A stretch of 64,000 nt of DNA from Oreohelix idahoensis. Lineage: Eukaryota; Mollusca; Gastropoda; Stylommatophora; Oreohelicidae. Below the pieces are notes generated by a model, which saw only the letters and a program-made list of their open reading frames with translations, had not been told where the DNA came from and did no database searches. This document shows, piece by piece, positions 34,740 to 46,039 of the stretch; within the stretch, counting starts at the first letter, position 1, and each line of letters begins with the position of its first letter. The DNA is taken from positions 1 to 64,000 of the forward strand of contig JAMPIV010012451.1 of NCBI GenBank assembly GCA_024509875.1. Direction: 5' to 3'. The position numbers and the translations under genes were made by a program.

Positions 34740-36720
34740 TCCTGCAAATAATGAAGGAGCTGGATGCTGAACCAGCATTGGAAGAACTCAGCAAGGCCAT
34801 TGATAGCTTGGCCTCTGGCAACGCACCAGGCAGTGATGGGATTCCTCCTGATTTAATCAAATGCTGTAAGAGCACATATTACATCCCCTGCATAGGATGC
34901 TGTGCCAGTGCTGGGAAGAGACAACTATCCCTCAAGACATGCGAGATGCCAAGATTGTAACACTATATAAAAATAAAGGAGACAGAAGTGATTGCAATAA
35001 CTACAGAGGCATCTCTCTTCTTAGTATTGTTGGTAAGGTTTTTGCCAGAGTCGTTTTAATGCGACTACACAAATTAGCTGAGCGCTTATATCCAGAGTCA
35101 CAGTGTGGATTCCGAGCTGGTAGATCAACAACAGACATTGTCTTTTCTCTCCGCCAGTTTCGGGAAAAATCAAGAGAGCAGAAAAGGCCTTTACAAATAG
35201 CCTTTATAGACCTCACAACGGCATTAGACCTGGTTAGCAAGGATGGACTCTTCAAAATCCTCCTGAAAATATGCTGCCTCACTCAACTGCTGGAACTGAT
35301 AATCATTCCATGAAGACTTGAAAGGAACAGTCCAGTATGCTGGAAGCACATCACAGCACTTTGACATATGCAGTGGCGACAAACAAGGCTGCGTCCTGGC
35401 TCCGACCTTCTTCGGGATTTTCTTTGCCTTGCTCTTGAAACGTGCTTTCGGAGATGAAACTGAAGGTAATGTGCATTCACCCTAGGTCAGATGGCCGACT
35501 GTTTAATCTCGCAAGGCTCAAGGCAAAAACGAAAATGAGAAGGGTCACTATTAGAGACTTGTTATTCACTGATGACGCTGCAATCGTCATACAAAGTCAA
35601 CAGGAGCTTCAGAACTTGACAAATCGTTTCACCCAAACATGCAAGGACTTTGGCCTCACAATAAGTCTAAAGAAAACAAATGCGCTGGGTCAAGATGTGG
35701 ATGGTGCACCAGTTATCACTGTTGATAACTATGAATTGGCAGTGGTGCACCACTTCCCATACCTGGGGTTTACCATCAACGACAAACTCTCTCTGGACAC
35801 AGAAATTGACAGCCGCATTGGCAAAGCTGCAGCCATCTTTACCCGCCTCACAATGCTTGTTTGGAAAACTCCAAACTCATAATGAAGACTAAAGCTGCGA
35901 TATATAATGCCTGCGCCACCAGCACACTTCTATATGGTAGTGAGCCATGGACAACCTATACTAAGCAAGAAAGAAGGCTCAATATCTTTCATCTACGGTG
36001 TCTACGCCACATCCTTGGTATTTCGTGGAAGGACAAAGTGGCAAATGTCGAGGTTCTGACACATACTGGCTTTCAAAGCATGTATACACAGCTTCGGCCG
36101 AGCTGACTTCTCTGGTTTGGCCACGTCCACCGCATGGAGGATGGTCGCATACCGAAAGATATCTTCTACGGACAACTGACAGATGGCAAAAGAGCAGCAG
36201 CTGGACGACCGCAGCTGAGGTTCAAAGGCGTGTGCAAGAGAGACATGAGGGCACTGGACATAAATCCAGGAACCTGGGAGGATGAAGCTTCCGTCGCATC
36301 AGTGGTAATGCTCTCTACGGCGCCACCTCAGATTGGGTGAAAAGAAGCTCTCACAACGAGCAGAAGAGAAACGAAGCCCTCACAACAAGCAGAAGAGAAA
36401 AGAAGCTCTCACAACAAGCGAAGAGAAAAGAAGCTCTCACAACGAGCAGAAGAGAAACGAAGCCCTCACAACAAGCAGAAGAGAAAAGAAGCTCTCACAA
36501 CAAGCGAAGAGAAAAGAAGCTCTCACAACAAGCGAAGAGAAAAGAAGCTCTCACAACAAGCAGAAGAGAAAAGAAGCTCTCACAACAAGCAGAAGAGAAA
36601 AGAAGCTCTTACAACAAGCAGAAGAGAAAAGATGATGTCGAAAGGAACATCAGGAACAAAAGTATTTGTTGGCTGTTACCTGACGGGTGCATTTCCATAG
36701 TCAGTTATGACTGAAGTGGC
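34740..36720 (+). pseudogene. Reverse transcriptase of family D LINE (broken)
   Basis: Motifs in order: SGNAPGSDGIPPDLIK, DMRDAKIVTLYKNKGDRSD, NYRGISLLSIVGKVFARV, QCGFRAGRSTTD, AFIDLTTALDLVSKDG (usual K-A-F-D changed to T-A-L-D), GDKQGCVLAPTFFGIFF, LLFTDDAAIV (catalytic DD present), FPYLGFTI, then LLYGSEPWTTYTKQERRLN and GRPQLRFKGVCKRDMRALD. At least five frame changes occur. The C-terminus runs into a minisatellite (36346-36632). Confidence 0.8.
36346..36632 (+). repeat. 28/29-bp minisatellite in the LINE C-terminus
   Basis: Ten tandem units, AGCTCTCACAACAAGCAGAA + GAGAAAAGA. Some units lack one base (28 bp), so the array itself shifts frame. It encodes variants of KKLSQQAEEKR, an expansion of one motif that is single in the sister copy at 26315-26863 (ERLTQEAEVRRKRR). 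Confidence 0.9.
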
Positions 36721-36775
36721 TTTTATTATATTATACTATACTACATACATTATTGCTAACCTGTTTTAGTTTCGT

Positions 36776-37336
36776 GATAATTGTTTTTGTGTACCTCTCT
36801 ATTTTCATTTTTCTTTGACCTATCTATATTTATTGTCTTTTTCGCTTGTTTGTAACTGTGGCTGACGAAGGGTGGAACCACGAAACGTTCCGTGTTTCCT
36901 GTATACAGTTAATTTGTAAAACTGACTCCATACAATTTCATTTTTTAATTTATATATTTAGTCAGAGATTAGAGTATGATGGACTGTGCCGTAACAGAGG
37001 TCAGGTGTTAAAAGTCAATCGTTGATGCCAGTGGAAAAACAAAGCCCCAATCCATGTCACGTGTCATAATTTCATAGTGGTATGAATCATTTGTAAACTT
37101 CTGAGGGGTTGTAGAGTCCCCCTAAAGATCATTAACTTAATAAAGAATACTAATGCAGACATGATATGCAGAATTCCCCATGAAGATCAGCTCACATAAC
37201 AGTCTGAGATAAAAACTGGAGTGTTGCAGGGATGCCTCTTGTTACCAAGGTCTCTCCTTTCGAACTATTCATTGGATTATGAAACTTTCAGTCTATAGAA
37301 ATGAAATTCTGTAGAATCTGACTAAACAGTTCGATG
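36776..37336 (+). repeat. ~565-bp direct repeat, left copy
   Basis: About 95% identical by eye to 46636-47202. It starts GATAATTGTTTTTGTGTACC and ends CTAAACAGTTCGATG, directly against the 5' end (AACTCCGCC) of the RTE element. It contains a hammerhead-like core (CTGACGA 36862-36868, GAAA 36882-36885) and a decayed RT remnant (GVLQGCLL near 37215). Interpreted as one half of a very long target duplication. Confidence 0.85.
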
Positions 37337-37499
37337 AACTCCGCCTAGGCTGGTCCCAAGCCCGGCTGAAAAAGGAGGAGGGCGGCCTGCATGGAGGCAG
37401 CCCCTCCACCATGCTAAGGCACAACAGGCCAATCACCTGTTTGCTTTAAACTTTTGATTACGAGAACTACAAGAGAGAAAACCGGACTGATTCTAAAGG

Positions 37500-38691
37500 C
37501 GACAAACTGGAACGGACTACGGCTTATGGAACTTGGAACACAAGAAGTATAAATGGGAAAGAAGAGGAGCTGGTGGAAGAGATGAGGAAAGCAAAACTAG
37601 AAATCCTGACTATAATGGAAACAAAGAAAAAAGGACAAGGAGTCATGGATCTCGATGGCAACACGTTGCTCTACAGTGGTGTACCCACATCTGAAAGAGC
37701 TAAAGGGGGCGTGGGTTGCATTGTGGCCAAAAACCAAAAAGATAGTATCAAGGGATGGAACTTTGTCTCGGAGCGCATTATGGTTGTAAAACTAAAAGAA
37801 GGAGAAACCATAGTCAACCTGGTCATAGTGTATGGGCCAAATGAGGATGAGAGAGCAGAGGTCAAGGAGGAATTCTTCGAGCTGCTTCAAAGGACAGTGG
37901 ATGACTGCCTAGATGAAATTATCATACTCGGAGATTTCAATGCCAGAGTTGGAAATGACCATGCTAGATGGGGTGGAGTTATCGGAAGATATGGAGAAGA
38001 TAGTCTCAATGACAATGGAAAGTGACTCCTTATTCTGCAGTGAGCAGAATCTGATCATTACAAACACAAAGTTTCCCCATAAGCGCATACATGCATACAT
38101 TAGATGTGAACCAACAAAGAATGAGAAGTCAGTGATCGACTATGCCATTGTTAGGAGGAGCTCATTCAAATATGTCCGGGATGCTAGAATCTGGAGGGGG
38201 CTAGAGATTAGAAGTGATCACTACCTGCTTACTTCTTCTTCTTCCTCGTTCGTCCTGAAAAGGACGTTGGTTGCGTTGTCTGTTTACACCGGAGCTGCAA
38301 TATCTGCGCATTTCGGCCGACACATCCGACTTCAGCACGGCATTTTTTTTGGGACCGGGTTTGCCTTCCCTTTTCGATCCCTACTCTCTCAGCCAGACTG
38401 CAGTGATGCAGACTGTTTCCAGGACCACCACGTGGAGGTGGAGTAGGGTCTTGGTCAGCTCTGGTTCGCTGACCCTGACGCAAGCAGTCAAGCTATGGGT
38501 CGCTGACTGCATTCTCTTTTGCTGCATCTTTGGGTCCCACTACCTGCTTACCATCAAAAGAACAACTGAAAGAGTTACTCAGCCTAGGAACGGCCCAACA
38601 TCACGCAAAAACTAAGTAAACGAACGGGAGAAATGAGCATTAATACCTACAAGCTGAGAGAGCCAGAAATTAAGACCAGATATCAGGGGCT
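37500..38691 (+). pseudogene. Endonuclease part of the outer RTE element
   Basis: APE-type endonuclease of the RTE/CFDP2 kind: AYGTWNTRSINGKEEELVEE, METKKKGQGVMDLDGN, VYGPNEDERAEVKEEFFELL, ILGDFNARVGNDHARWGG, VIDYAIVRRSSF and RSDHYLLT. A small deletion at the ORF start removes bases still present at 38749-38757 in the inner copy. A frameshift lies near 38023 (stop instead of RLLRF). The SINE at 38232-38537 lies just after the SDHYLLT motif. Confidence 0.8.
38232..38537 (-). mobile_element. SINE with histone-like stem-loop, second copy
   Basis: 306 bp, inverted relative to the host RTE, flanked by the 13-bp duplication cactacctgctta (38219-38231 and 38538-38550). It matches 22322-22620 along its whole length, with a 9-bp and a few single-base differences. 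The stem-loop (reverse complement at 38251-38266) and (GAA)n tail (CTTCTTCTTCTTCC at 38232) are intact. Confidence 0.82.
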
Positions 38692-41600
38692 AACTCCGCC
38701 CATGCCGGTCCCAAGCCCGGATGAAAAAGGAGGAGGGCGGCCTGCATGGAGGCCGTAAGGAGGCAGCCCCTCCACCATGCAAAGGCACAACAGGCCAATC
38801 ACCTGTTTGTCTTAAACTATGATTACGAGAAATACAAGAGAGAAAACCGGACTGATTCTAAAGGCGACGAACTGGAACGGACTACGGACTACGACTTATG
38901 GAACTTGGAACACAAGAAGTATAAATGGGAAGGAAGAGGAGCTGGTGGAAGAGATGAGGAAAGCAAAACTAGAAATCCTGGCTATAACAGAAACGAAGAA
39001 AAAAGGACAAGGAGTCATGGATCTCGATGGCAACACGTTGCTCTACAGTGGTGTACCCATATCTGAAAGAGCTAAAGGGGGCGTGGGTTGCATTGTGGCC
39101 CAAAATCAAAAAGATAGTATCAAGGGATGGAACTTTGTCTCGGAGCGCATTATGGTTGTAAAACTAAAAGAAGGAGAAACCATAGTCAACCTGGTCATAG
39201 TGTATGGGCCAAATGAGGATGAGAGAGCAGAGGTCAAGGAGGAATTCTTCGCGCTGCTTCAAAGGACAGTGGATGACTGCCTAGATGAAGTTATCATGCT
39301 CGGAGATTTTAATGCCAGAGTTGGAAATGACCATGCTAGATGGGGTGGCGTTATCGGAAGATATGGAGAAGATACTCTCAATGACAATGGAAAGCGACTC
39401 CTTAGATTCTGCAGTGAGCAGAATCTGATCATTACAAACACAAAGTTCCCCCATAAGCGCATACATGCATACACTAGATGTGAACCAACCAAGAATGAGA
39501 AGTCAGTGATCGACTATGCCATTGTTCGGAGAAGCTCATTCAGATATGTCCGAGATGCAAGAGTCTGGAGGGGGCCAGAGATTGGAAGTGATCACTACCT
39601 GCTAACAATCAAACGAACAACTGAAAGAGTTGCTCAGCCTAGGAACTGCCCAACATCACGCAAGAAACCAAGTAAACGAGCAGGAGAAATGAGCATTAGG
39701 ACCTACAAGCTGAGAGAGCCAGAAATTAAGACCAGATATCAGGGGCTTATTGCTACAGCAGTGAGCAACACAGAAGAACGACCTGATGACTTGGAAACCC
39801 TCTGGAATAAAATTCAAGGATATCATAAAGACAGCTGCTGCAGAAGCATGCGGTGAAGTCCGACTTGGGAACCAGAGAAAGAGGACACCTTGGTGGACAG
39901 AGGAAGTCAAAGAGAAAATAAGAGAGAAGAAAATGGCATGGAAACAATACTTAGGAGCTAAAAACACAACAGGACAAATGGAAAAAATATAGAGAATATG
40001 TGATACTCAGAACAGAAGCAAAGAACAAAGTGCTAGCAGCAAAACAGAAGTCCTGGGAAGAATTTGGAGAAAAGCTAGAAAAAGATGCACAAGAAAACCA
40101 GAAATTGTTCTATAAGACCCTAAAGAACATGAGGAAGGAAAAACAATGCCCTCTCAAATTTATAAAGGACAAGCAAGGCAAATTGCTTACTGCCCCGAAG
40201 GAAGTAATGGAAAGATGGAAAGAATATTTCTCAGAACTCCTGGATGGTGAGCATGGTGAAGCAACAGAAATGATAACCACTAGCACAGAAGAGAAAACCA
40301 ATGATGGTGAAGATGACATAAAGATGGAAGAACTGAGGGCAGCACTAGAGAAAATCAAGATGGGCAAAGCAGCAGGGCATGATGGTATAACACCAGAAAT
40401 GGTTAAGTACATGGGAGCATCAGGCGACCTATTACTCTTAAAGGTCCTACAGGCAGCATGGTGCAACAAGACCATACCAAAGGATTGGGAGATTGCCATC
40501 ATAACACCAATTTTCAAAAAGGGTGACAATCGACAATGTGGAAACCATAGAGGCATATCCCTTCTCAGTGTCCCTGGTAAAATCTACTCTAGAATCCTAG
40601 ATCAGAGACTCCGACGCCTAGCTGAGCCACAATTGGATGAGGTCCAGTGCGGATTCCGAGCAAACCGAAGTACTCAAGACCTAATCTTCACACTCAGACA
40701 GCTGAGTGAAAAGGCCCTTGAGTATAAGAGTGAGATCCATCTTTGTTTCATAGATCTGGAAAAGGCGTTTGACAGAGTCCCCTGGAGCAAACTTTGGGAC
40801 TGTTTGGCAAGGAAGAATATTCCAGCACCTCTGATTCATGCTATACAGAGCTTCTACAAGTCTTGCAGAAATTATGTGAGGACAGCAAACCATAAGTCAG
40901 AAGAGTTCAGGACCACCACTGGTGTAAGACAAGGTGATATCCTGTCACCTTATCTTTTCATACTCCTCATGGACGATGTCATCAAGGCATGTAAGGAGAG
41001 AACAAGAAAGTATTCAGTGGGGTACTGGAAGATGAGACAGGTCTATATTTCGGAGCTGGCATTTGCTGATGATGTTGCCCTGATTGCTAAATCAGAGGCA
41101 CATCTCCAATCCAACCTGCAAGTCTGGAAGGAAGAGCTGGAGAAGAGAGGGATGGTCATAAGCAGCTCTAAAACAAAATCCATGGTGATATCACGAGAAG
41201 AAAGAAAACATCAGATTAAGTTGGGAGAACAGGTCCTGGAGCAGGTCGACCACTTTAAATATCTCGGAGCTATTATAGACCGAAAGGGAGGCATCAAAGA
41301 AGAGTTGGCCACTCGAAAAGCAGCGGCTGGGAGACTTTTTCAGGCCATAAATCGTGGATTCCTCAGCAAGAAAGAGGTTGGTAAGAAAACGAAGATGGCT
41401 GTATACCGCTCCACCTATGTCCCAGTTTTGACATATGGATGCGAGTCGTGGGCAATGACTACAACCCACAAAAGCCAGATCCAAACCTCAGAAATGAGGT
41501 ATCTGAGGAAAGTGGTTGAAGTAACAAGAAGAGACATGGTCCGCAACCAGACGATACGTCAAGGCCTGAAATCCCATCCGCTGCAGACCCAAATAGAACA

Positions 41601-41867
41601 GTCCCAACTAAGATGGTTTGGCCATGTCTGCAGAATGGGAGAAGATCGGCTACCACGACAAGCATGGGAAACAAAGAGCCAGGGATCCAGACCTCCAGGA
41701 CGACCCAGAGTTCGCTGGGAGGACAACATTAGACAATCTTTGAAGGACCGAGGACTAGAATGGAACCAGGCCAGGAAGAAGACAGCTGATAGAATGGTCT
41801 GGCGCTCTCTCTTCCAAACCTCTACACTTCACGGTAGAAGGGGAACGACTAAGTAAGTAAGTAAGTA
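38692..41867 (+). mobile_element. Inner RTE-like LINE, full length (3176 bp)
   Basis: From AACTCCGCCCATGCC to the (TAAG)n tail AAGTAAGTAAGTAAGT, flanked by a perfect 12-bp duplication atatcaggggct (38680-38691 and 41868-41879). It inserted into its own relative: the outer RTE continues without loss on both sides. This is the best complete RTE reference in the window. Confidence 0.9.
38746..41856 (+). pseudogene. EN-RT protein of inner RTE (near-intact, frameshifted)
   Basis: The ORF begins MEAVRRQPLHHAKAQQ at 38746. A 7-bp duplication near 38885 shifts it into the endonuclease frame (GTWNTRSINGKEEELVEEMR, AITETKKKGQGVMDLDG, LGDFNARVGN, GSDHYLLT). One extra base near 39808 and one in an A-run near 39985 shift it again. 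A clean 618-codon frame (40000-41856) then carries RT: GKAAGHDGITPEMVK, NHRGISLLSVPGK, QCGFRANRSTQD, FIDLEKAFDRVPW, GVRQGDILSPYLF, FADDVALIAKSE, FKYLGAIIDRKGG and GRPRVRWEDNIRQSL. All catalytic RT residues remain. Confidence 0.88.
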
Positions 41868-41879
41868 ATATCAGGGGCT

Positions 41880-43391
41880 TATTGCTACAGCGGTGAGCGA
41901 CACAGAAGAACAACCTGATGACTTGGAAACCCCCTGGCTTAAATTCAAGGACATCATAAAGACAGCTGCTGCAGAAGCATGTGGTGAAGTCCGACTTAGG
42001 AACAAGAGAAAGAGGACACCTTGGTAGACAGAGGAAGTCAAAGAGAAAATAAAAGAGAAGAAAATGGCATGGAAACAATACTTAGGCGCTAAAAACACAA
42101 CAGGACAAATGGAGAAATATAGAGAATATGTGACACTCAGAACAGAGGCAAAGAACAAGGTACTGGCAGCAAAACAGAAGTCCTGGGAAGAATTTGGAGA
42201 AAAGCTAGAAAAAGATGCGCAAGAAAACCAGAAATTGTTCTATAAGACCCTAAAGAACATGAGGAAGGAAAAACAATGCCCTCTCAAATTTATAAAGGAC
42301 AAGCAAGGCAAATTGCTTACTGCCCCGAAGGAAGTAATGGAACGATGGAAAGAATATTTCTCAGAACTCCTGGATGGTGAGCAAGGTCAAGCATCAGAAA
42401 TGATAACCACTAGCACAGAAGAGAAAACCAATGATAATGAAGATGACATAAATGTGGAAGAACTGAAGGCAGCACTTGAGAAAATCAAGATGGGCAAAGC
42501 AGCAGGGCATGATGGTATAACACCATAAATGGTTAAGTTCATGGGAGCATCAGGCGACCTATTACTCTTAAGAGTCCTACGGGCAGCATGGTGCAACAAG
42601 ACCATGCCAAAGGATTGGGAGATTGCCATCATAACACCAATTTTCAAAAAGGGTGACAATCGACAATGTGGAAACCATAGAGGCATATCCCTTCTCAGTG
42701 TCCCTTGTAAAATCTACTCTAGAATCGCAGAGCAGAGACTCCGACGCCTAGCTGAGCCATAATTGGATGATCCCAGTGTGGATTCCGAGCAAACCGAAGT
42801 ACTCAAGACCTAATCTTCACACTCAGACAGCTGAGTGAAAAGGCCATTGAGTATAAAATGCTTCACCATCTTTGTTTCATAGATCTGGAAAAGGCGTTTG
42901 ACAGGGTCCCGTGGAGCAAACTTTGGGACTGTTTGGCAAGGAAGAACATTCCGGCACCTCTGATTCATGCTTTACATAGCTTCTACAAGTCTTGCAGAAA
43001 TTATGTGAGGACAGCAAACCATAAGTCAGAAGAGTTCAGGACCACCACTGATGTAAGACAAGGTGATATCCTGTCACCTTATCTTTTCATACTTCTCATG
43101 GACGATGTCATCAAGGCATGTAAGGAGAGAACAAGAAAGTATTCAGTGGGGTACTGGAAGATGAGACAGGTCTGTATTTCAGAGCTGGCATTTGCTGATG
43201 ATGTTGCCCTGATTGCTAAATCAGAGGCACATCTCCAATCCAACCTGCAGGTCTGGATGGAAGAACTGGAGAAGAGAGGGATGGTCATAAGCAGCTCTAA
43301 AACAAAATCCATGGTGATATCACGAGAAGAAAGAAGACATCAGATTAAGCTGAGAGAACAGGTCCTGGAGCAGGTCGACCACTTTAAATAC
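41880..43391 (+). pseudogene. RT part of the outer RTE element
   Basis: Continuation of the element broken at 38691. The linker and RT closely follow the inner copy (GKAAGHDGITP, GNHRGISLLS, FIDLEKAFDRVPW, FADDVALIAKSE). A stop replaces the codon after ITP (42526-42528), another stop follows AEP near 42762, and a short deletion affects 42768-42780. It ends at VDHFKY where the LTR-like element is inserted; LGAIIDRKGG resumes at 46046. Confidence 0.85.
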
Positions 43392-43935
43392 TGTCGTGAT
43401 TTGGTGTGTCTTACAACGCGTCATACCGAAAGCCTTACTGTGGGAAACTGTCCGATACAATAGCCAATCAAAACGCTCCTTTCGTGGTGTGTATACTGGA
43501 ACATTTTATGCTTAACATAGAGGCCCAGTTTGTGTAAATGATAGTACGAATTTATTTAATTTCTTAAGGACTAAAGATGTTTAAACGGAAAGGTATAGAT
43601 ATTTCAACAACGGTAATGTTACTTTAGAGGTAGGTGCAAAGACTTCCTCAAATAGTAGTCCCTTTAGAAAGAGAAATCGTTTAAAATGACGTCTATACAT
43701 CAGGGTAGTCCCCAATTTAGCTAGTTAAAGCATGCATATATTAAAATGCATTTTGCTACGGTAGAGATAAATTCACAGTATAATTCTAGCTTTAAATGAT
43801 CAAAATCGGCCCAGAATTAAGAAAGATACTGAATATTAAAAATTTTGCTAATTGAACTGAAGGCAAAAATACGCCCCAATTTTAGATTCCTAACACCGCT
43901 TTTACCCCATGCCATCCGAGAGAGACGATGCGGTA

Positions 43936-43944
43936 CTATATAAG
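43936..43944 (+). promoter_or_regulatory. TATA box in LTR-like element
   Basis: CTATATAAG within GCGGTACTATATAAGTCC, about 545 bases from the left end of the LTR-like element, fits a U3 promoter. Evidence is the motif alone. Confidence 0.4.
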
Positions 43945-44115
43945 TCCTTGAACTTGGCTGAATTGAGGCCACAACTTTTTCAAAACCGAGCTGAACAGAC
44001 GAAGAGCGGTAAAAAGTGTTAATGCCATTATACTTTGCCGCTGCATCTGACTAGCAGACCTAGATGCCTATTAACAGCCTGTTACAGCTTGTGTGTATTG
44101 CCTGAGGGTAAGAAA

Positions 44116-44118
<3 letters not shown>

Positions 44119-44173
<55 letters not shown>
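44119..44173. repeat. (TA)n microsatellite
   Basis: About 26 uninterrupted TA units inside the LTR-like element. Confidence 0.95.
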
Positions 44174-44177
<4 letters not shown>

Positions 44178-44555
44178 GTATTTTTGCTGTGTTTTAATCC
44201 AATGGTGTGTTAGGAAGTGCATGGCATGTGTTACAGAACGAGTGTGCTGCCGGTTGAAACGCATGCATGTGTTGAATTTTAGAGACGAAAGCCAGCATTG
44301 TAAAATGTGTAGAATAATTGAGAATGATGGCACAAATACGACTGTAAGTTTAATAATGTATTTGAAGGAGGATTTCTTAAAGGAATGACATTTATCAGGA
44401 ACCTAAGGAAGGATTAACATGAATTGTTGTAATGAATCGATCAAGATATTACTTAGTACTTTTATACTATACCAAATCATTGTATGGAAGCAGATCATGG
44501 ACAACTGGAGCTAACTTAGGATTTATAAGGAAATTGCAGTCACAGTGAACTGGCT

Positions 44556-45040
44556 TGGTAAGAAAACGAAGATGGCTGTATACCGCTGCACCTATGTCCC
44601 AGTCTTGACATATGGATGCGAGTCGTGGGCAATGACTACAACCCATAAAAGCCAGATCCAAACCTCAGAAATGAGGTATCTGAGTAAGGTGGTTGAAGTA
44701 ACAAGAAGAGACATGGTCCGCAACCAGACAATGTGTCAAGGCCTAAAATCCCACCCCCTGCAGACCCAAGTAGAACAGTCCCAATTAAGATGGTTTGGCC
44801 ATGTCTGCAGAATGGGAGAAGATCGGCTACCACGACAAGCATGGGAAACAAAGAGCCAGGGATCCAGACCTCCAGGACGACCCAGAGTCCGATGGGAGGA
44901 CAACATTAGACAATCTTTGAAGGACCAAGGACTAGAATGGAACCAGGCCAGGAGGAAGACAGCCGATAGGATAGTCTGGCGCTCTCTCTTCCAAACCTCT
45001 ACACCTCACGGTAGAAGGGGAACGACTAAGTAAGTAAGTA
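44556..45040 (+). mobile_element. RTE-like LINE 3' fragment (485 bp)
   Basis: Encodes the RT C-terminus (GKKTKMAVYRCTYVPVLTYG, LRWFGHVCRMGEDRLPRQ, GRPRVRWEDNIRQSL) and ends in (TAAG)n. Flanked by the 12-bp duplication agtgaactggct (44544-44555 and 45041-45052). A simple 5'-truncated insertion in the LTR-like element. Confidence 0.9.
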
Positions 45041-46039
45041 AGTGAACTGGCTGTGATTGGTAGTGAGGTAAATTGTCCTGTGCATATGTTAGCACAATGT
45101 CTGACACTGTTTGTTACGTCCATTGTATGTAATGACAGAATAGTGCTGGACCATACAGAGGTTGTGATTATTTGTATTCTAGGTTTTATCCTGCAACTAC
45201 CAAGATTGTACGAGACATCCACTTCGGAGGGACTCTGTGGTGCGATAGTTCTTGAAGTTCATAGAACTGGTTACCCTGTTTTCCTAGCCTGGAGATCCAG
45301 ACATTGAGTGATCCTGGCTGGAGTTGGATGCATCTCACCCCAACAAGATAAGTGGAATAGAAATTCCACTGGTCAGCCTATTCAGACTCTAACACCAATA
45401 TAAGAATAATAAAAGATACATGTACAGTGTATGATGAATCCTTGTGGATAGAATGAATATATTACTACCTTCAACAGTTCAACTCAGTGACAACAGAGTG
45501 TATTATAATAATTAATCAATGTAGAGAAAAATAGAACTTTCAAGATAGGATTCTGTTTGATAATTAAAGTTTCTATGTTTATTTATTTTATGTTGTAAAT
45601 ACCTTTGAATTTCTTTAAATTACCTAACCGAAAAGAGAACCGGTATAGGTTTAATAAATTGTAAATATGTACCAGCAGACTTTCTGAAATTATTTACATT
45701 GAGTTACAAGTTTTTGTTGGAGACATATTATAGTTATAGAGATAGACAATAATTAATACCCTTAGAAAAATTAGCCAACATAATCAAATAATAATACATA
45801 ATATCATAGGCGGATCTTGAAAGGGAGCAAATAGACTTTCAGGACATTCACTCTCATCTCTCCTGGAGGTTTATACAGCTGATCCCAACCTTTGATGTCG
45901 ATACACTCTTATTCTGTTCAGAAAAGGGGGTATTTCTTGTAAGACCAGTCTCTTACCTGGCACTATCCTGGTATCATCTGATGCATCTTTTTGTCCAGGA
46001 TAACCTTATTCTTTACTACAATAAGACCCTTTCGCTACA

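Larger units (their letters stand above)
30195..36720 (+). mobile_element. Family D LINE, long copy with nested insertions
   Basis: A 5'-truncated LINE that starts in its endonuclease (HQHKLSWRILRSKHWHQLG near 30210-30270) and resumes after an LTR-a insertion with RSYQCADCD near 32610-32640. The linker (MSDPVAIAKF, near 32730; TVKSNDWFDASSDVMTP, near 33010-33065; QLSESIQTAAQIGDTKN, near 34345-34400), RT and tail follow up to VSYD near 36710. Insertions: LTR-a copy 4, a short repeat (32855-32967), a SINE trimer (33077-34226) and a stem-loop insert (about 34418-34615). Frames are broken repeatedly. Confidence 0.8.
43392..46039. mobile_element. LTR-like insertion in the outer RTE
   Basis: Starts TGTCGTGATTTGGTGTG and ends CCCTTTCGCTACA (TG...CA), flanked by aatac (43387-43391) and aatat (46040-46044), a 5-bp duplication with one change. 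Without the nested RTE fragment (44556-45040 plus one duplication) it is about 2.15 kb. It has no coding frame but has a promoter-like TATA box at 43936-43944. Probably a solo LTR; not clearly the LTR-a family despite the shared first six bases. Confidence 0.6.

Noticed and set aside
38229..38615. Open frames running through the SINE into the RTE
   Set aside because: The SINE is non-coding; the target duplication and the second copy at 22322 show that the frame is accidental.
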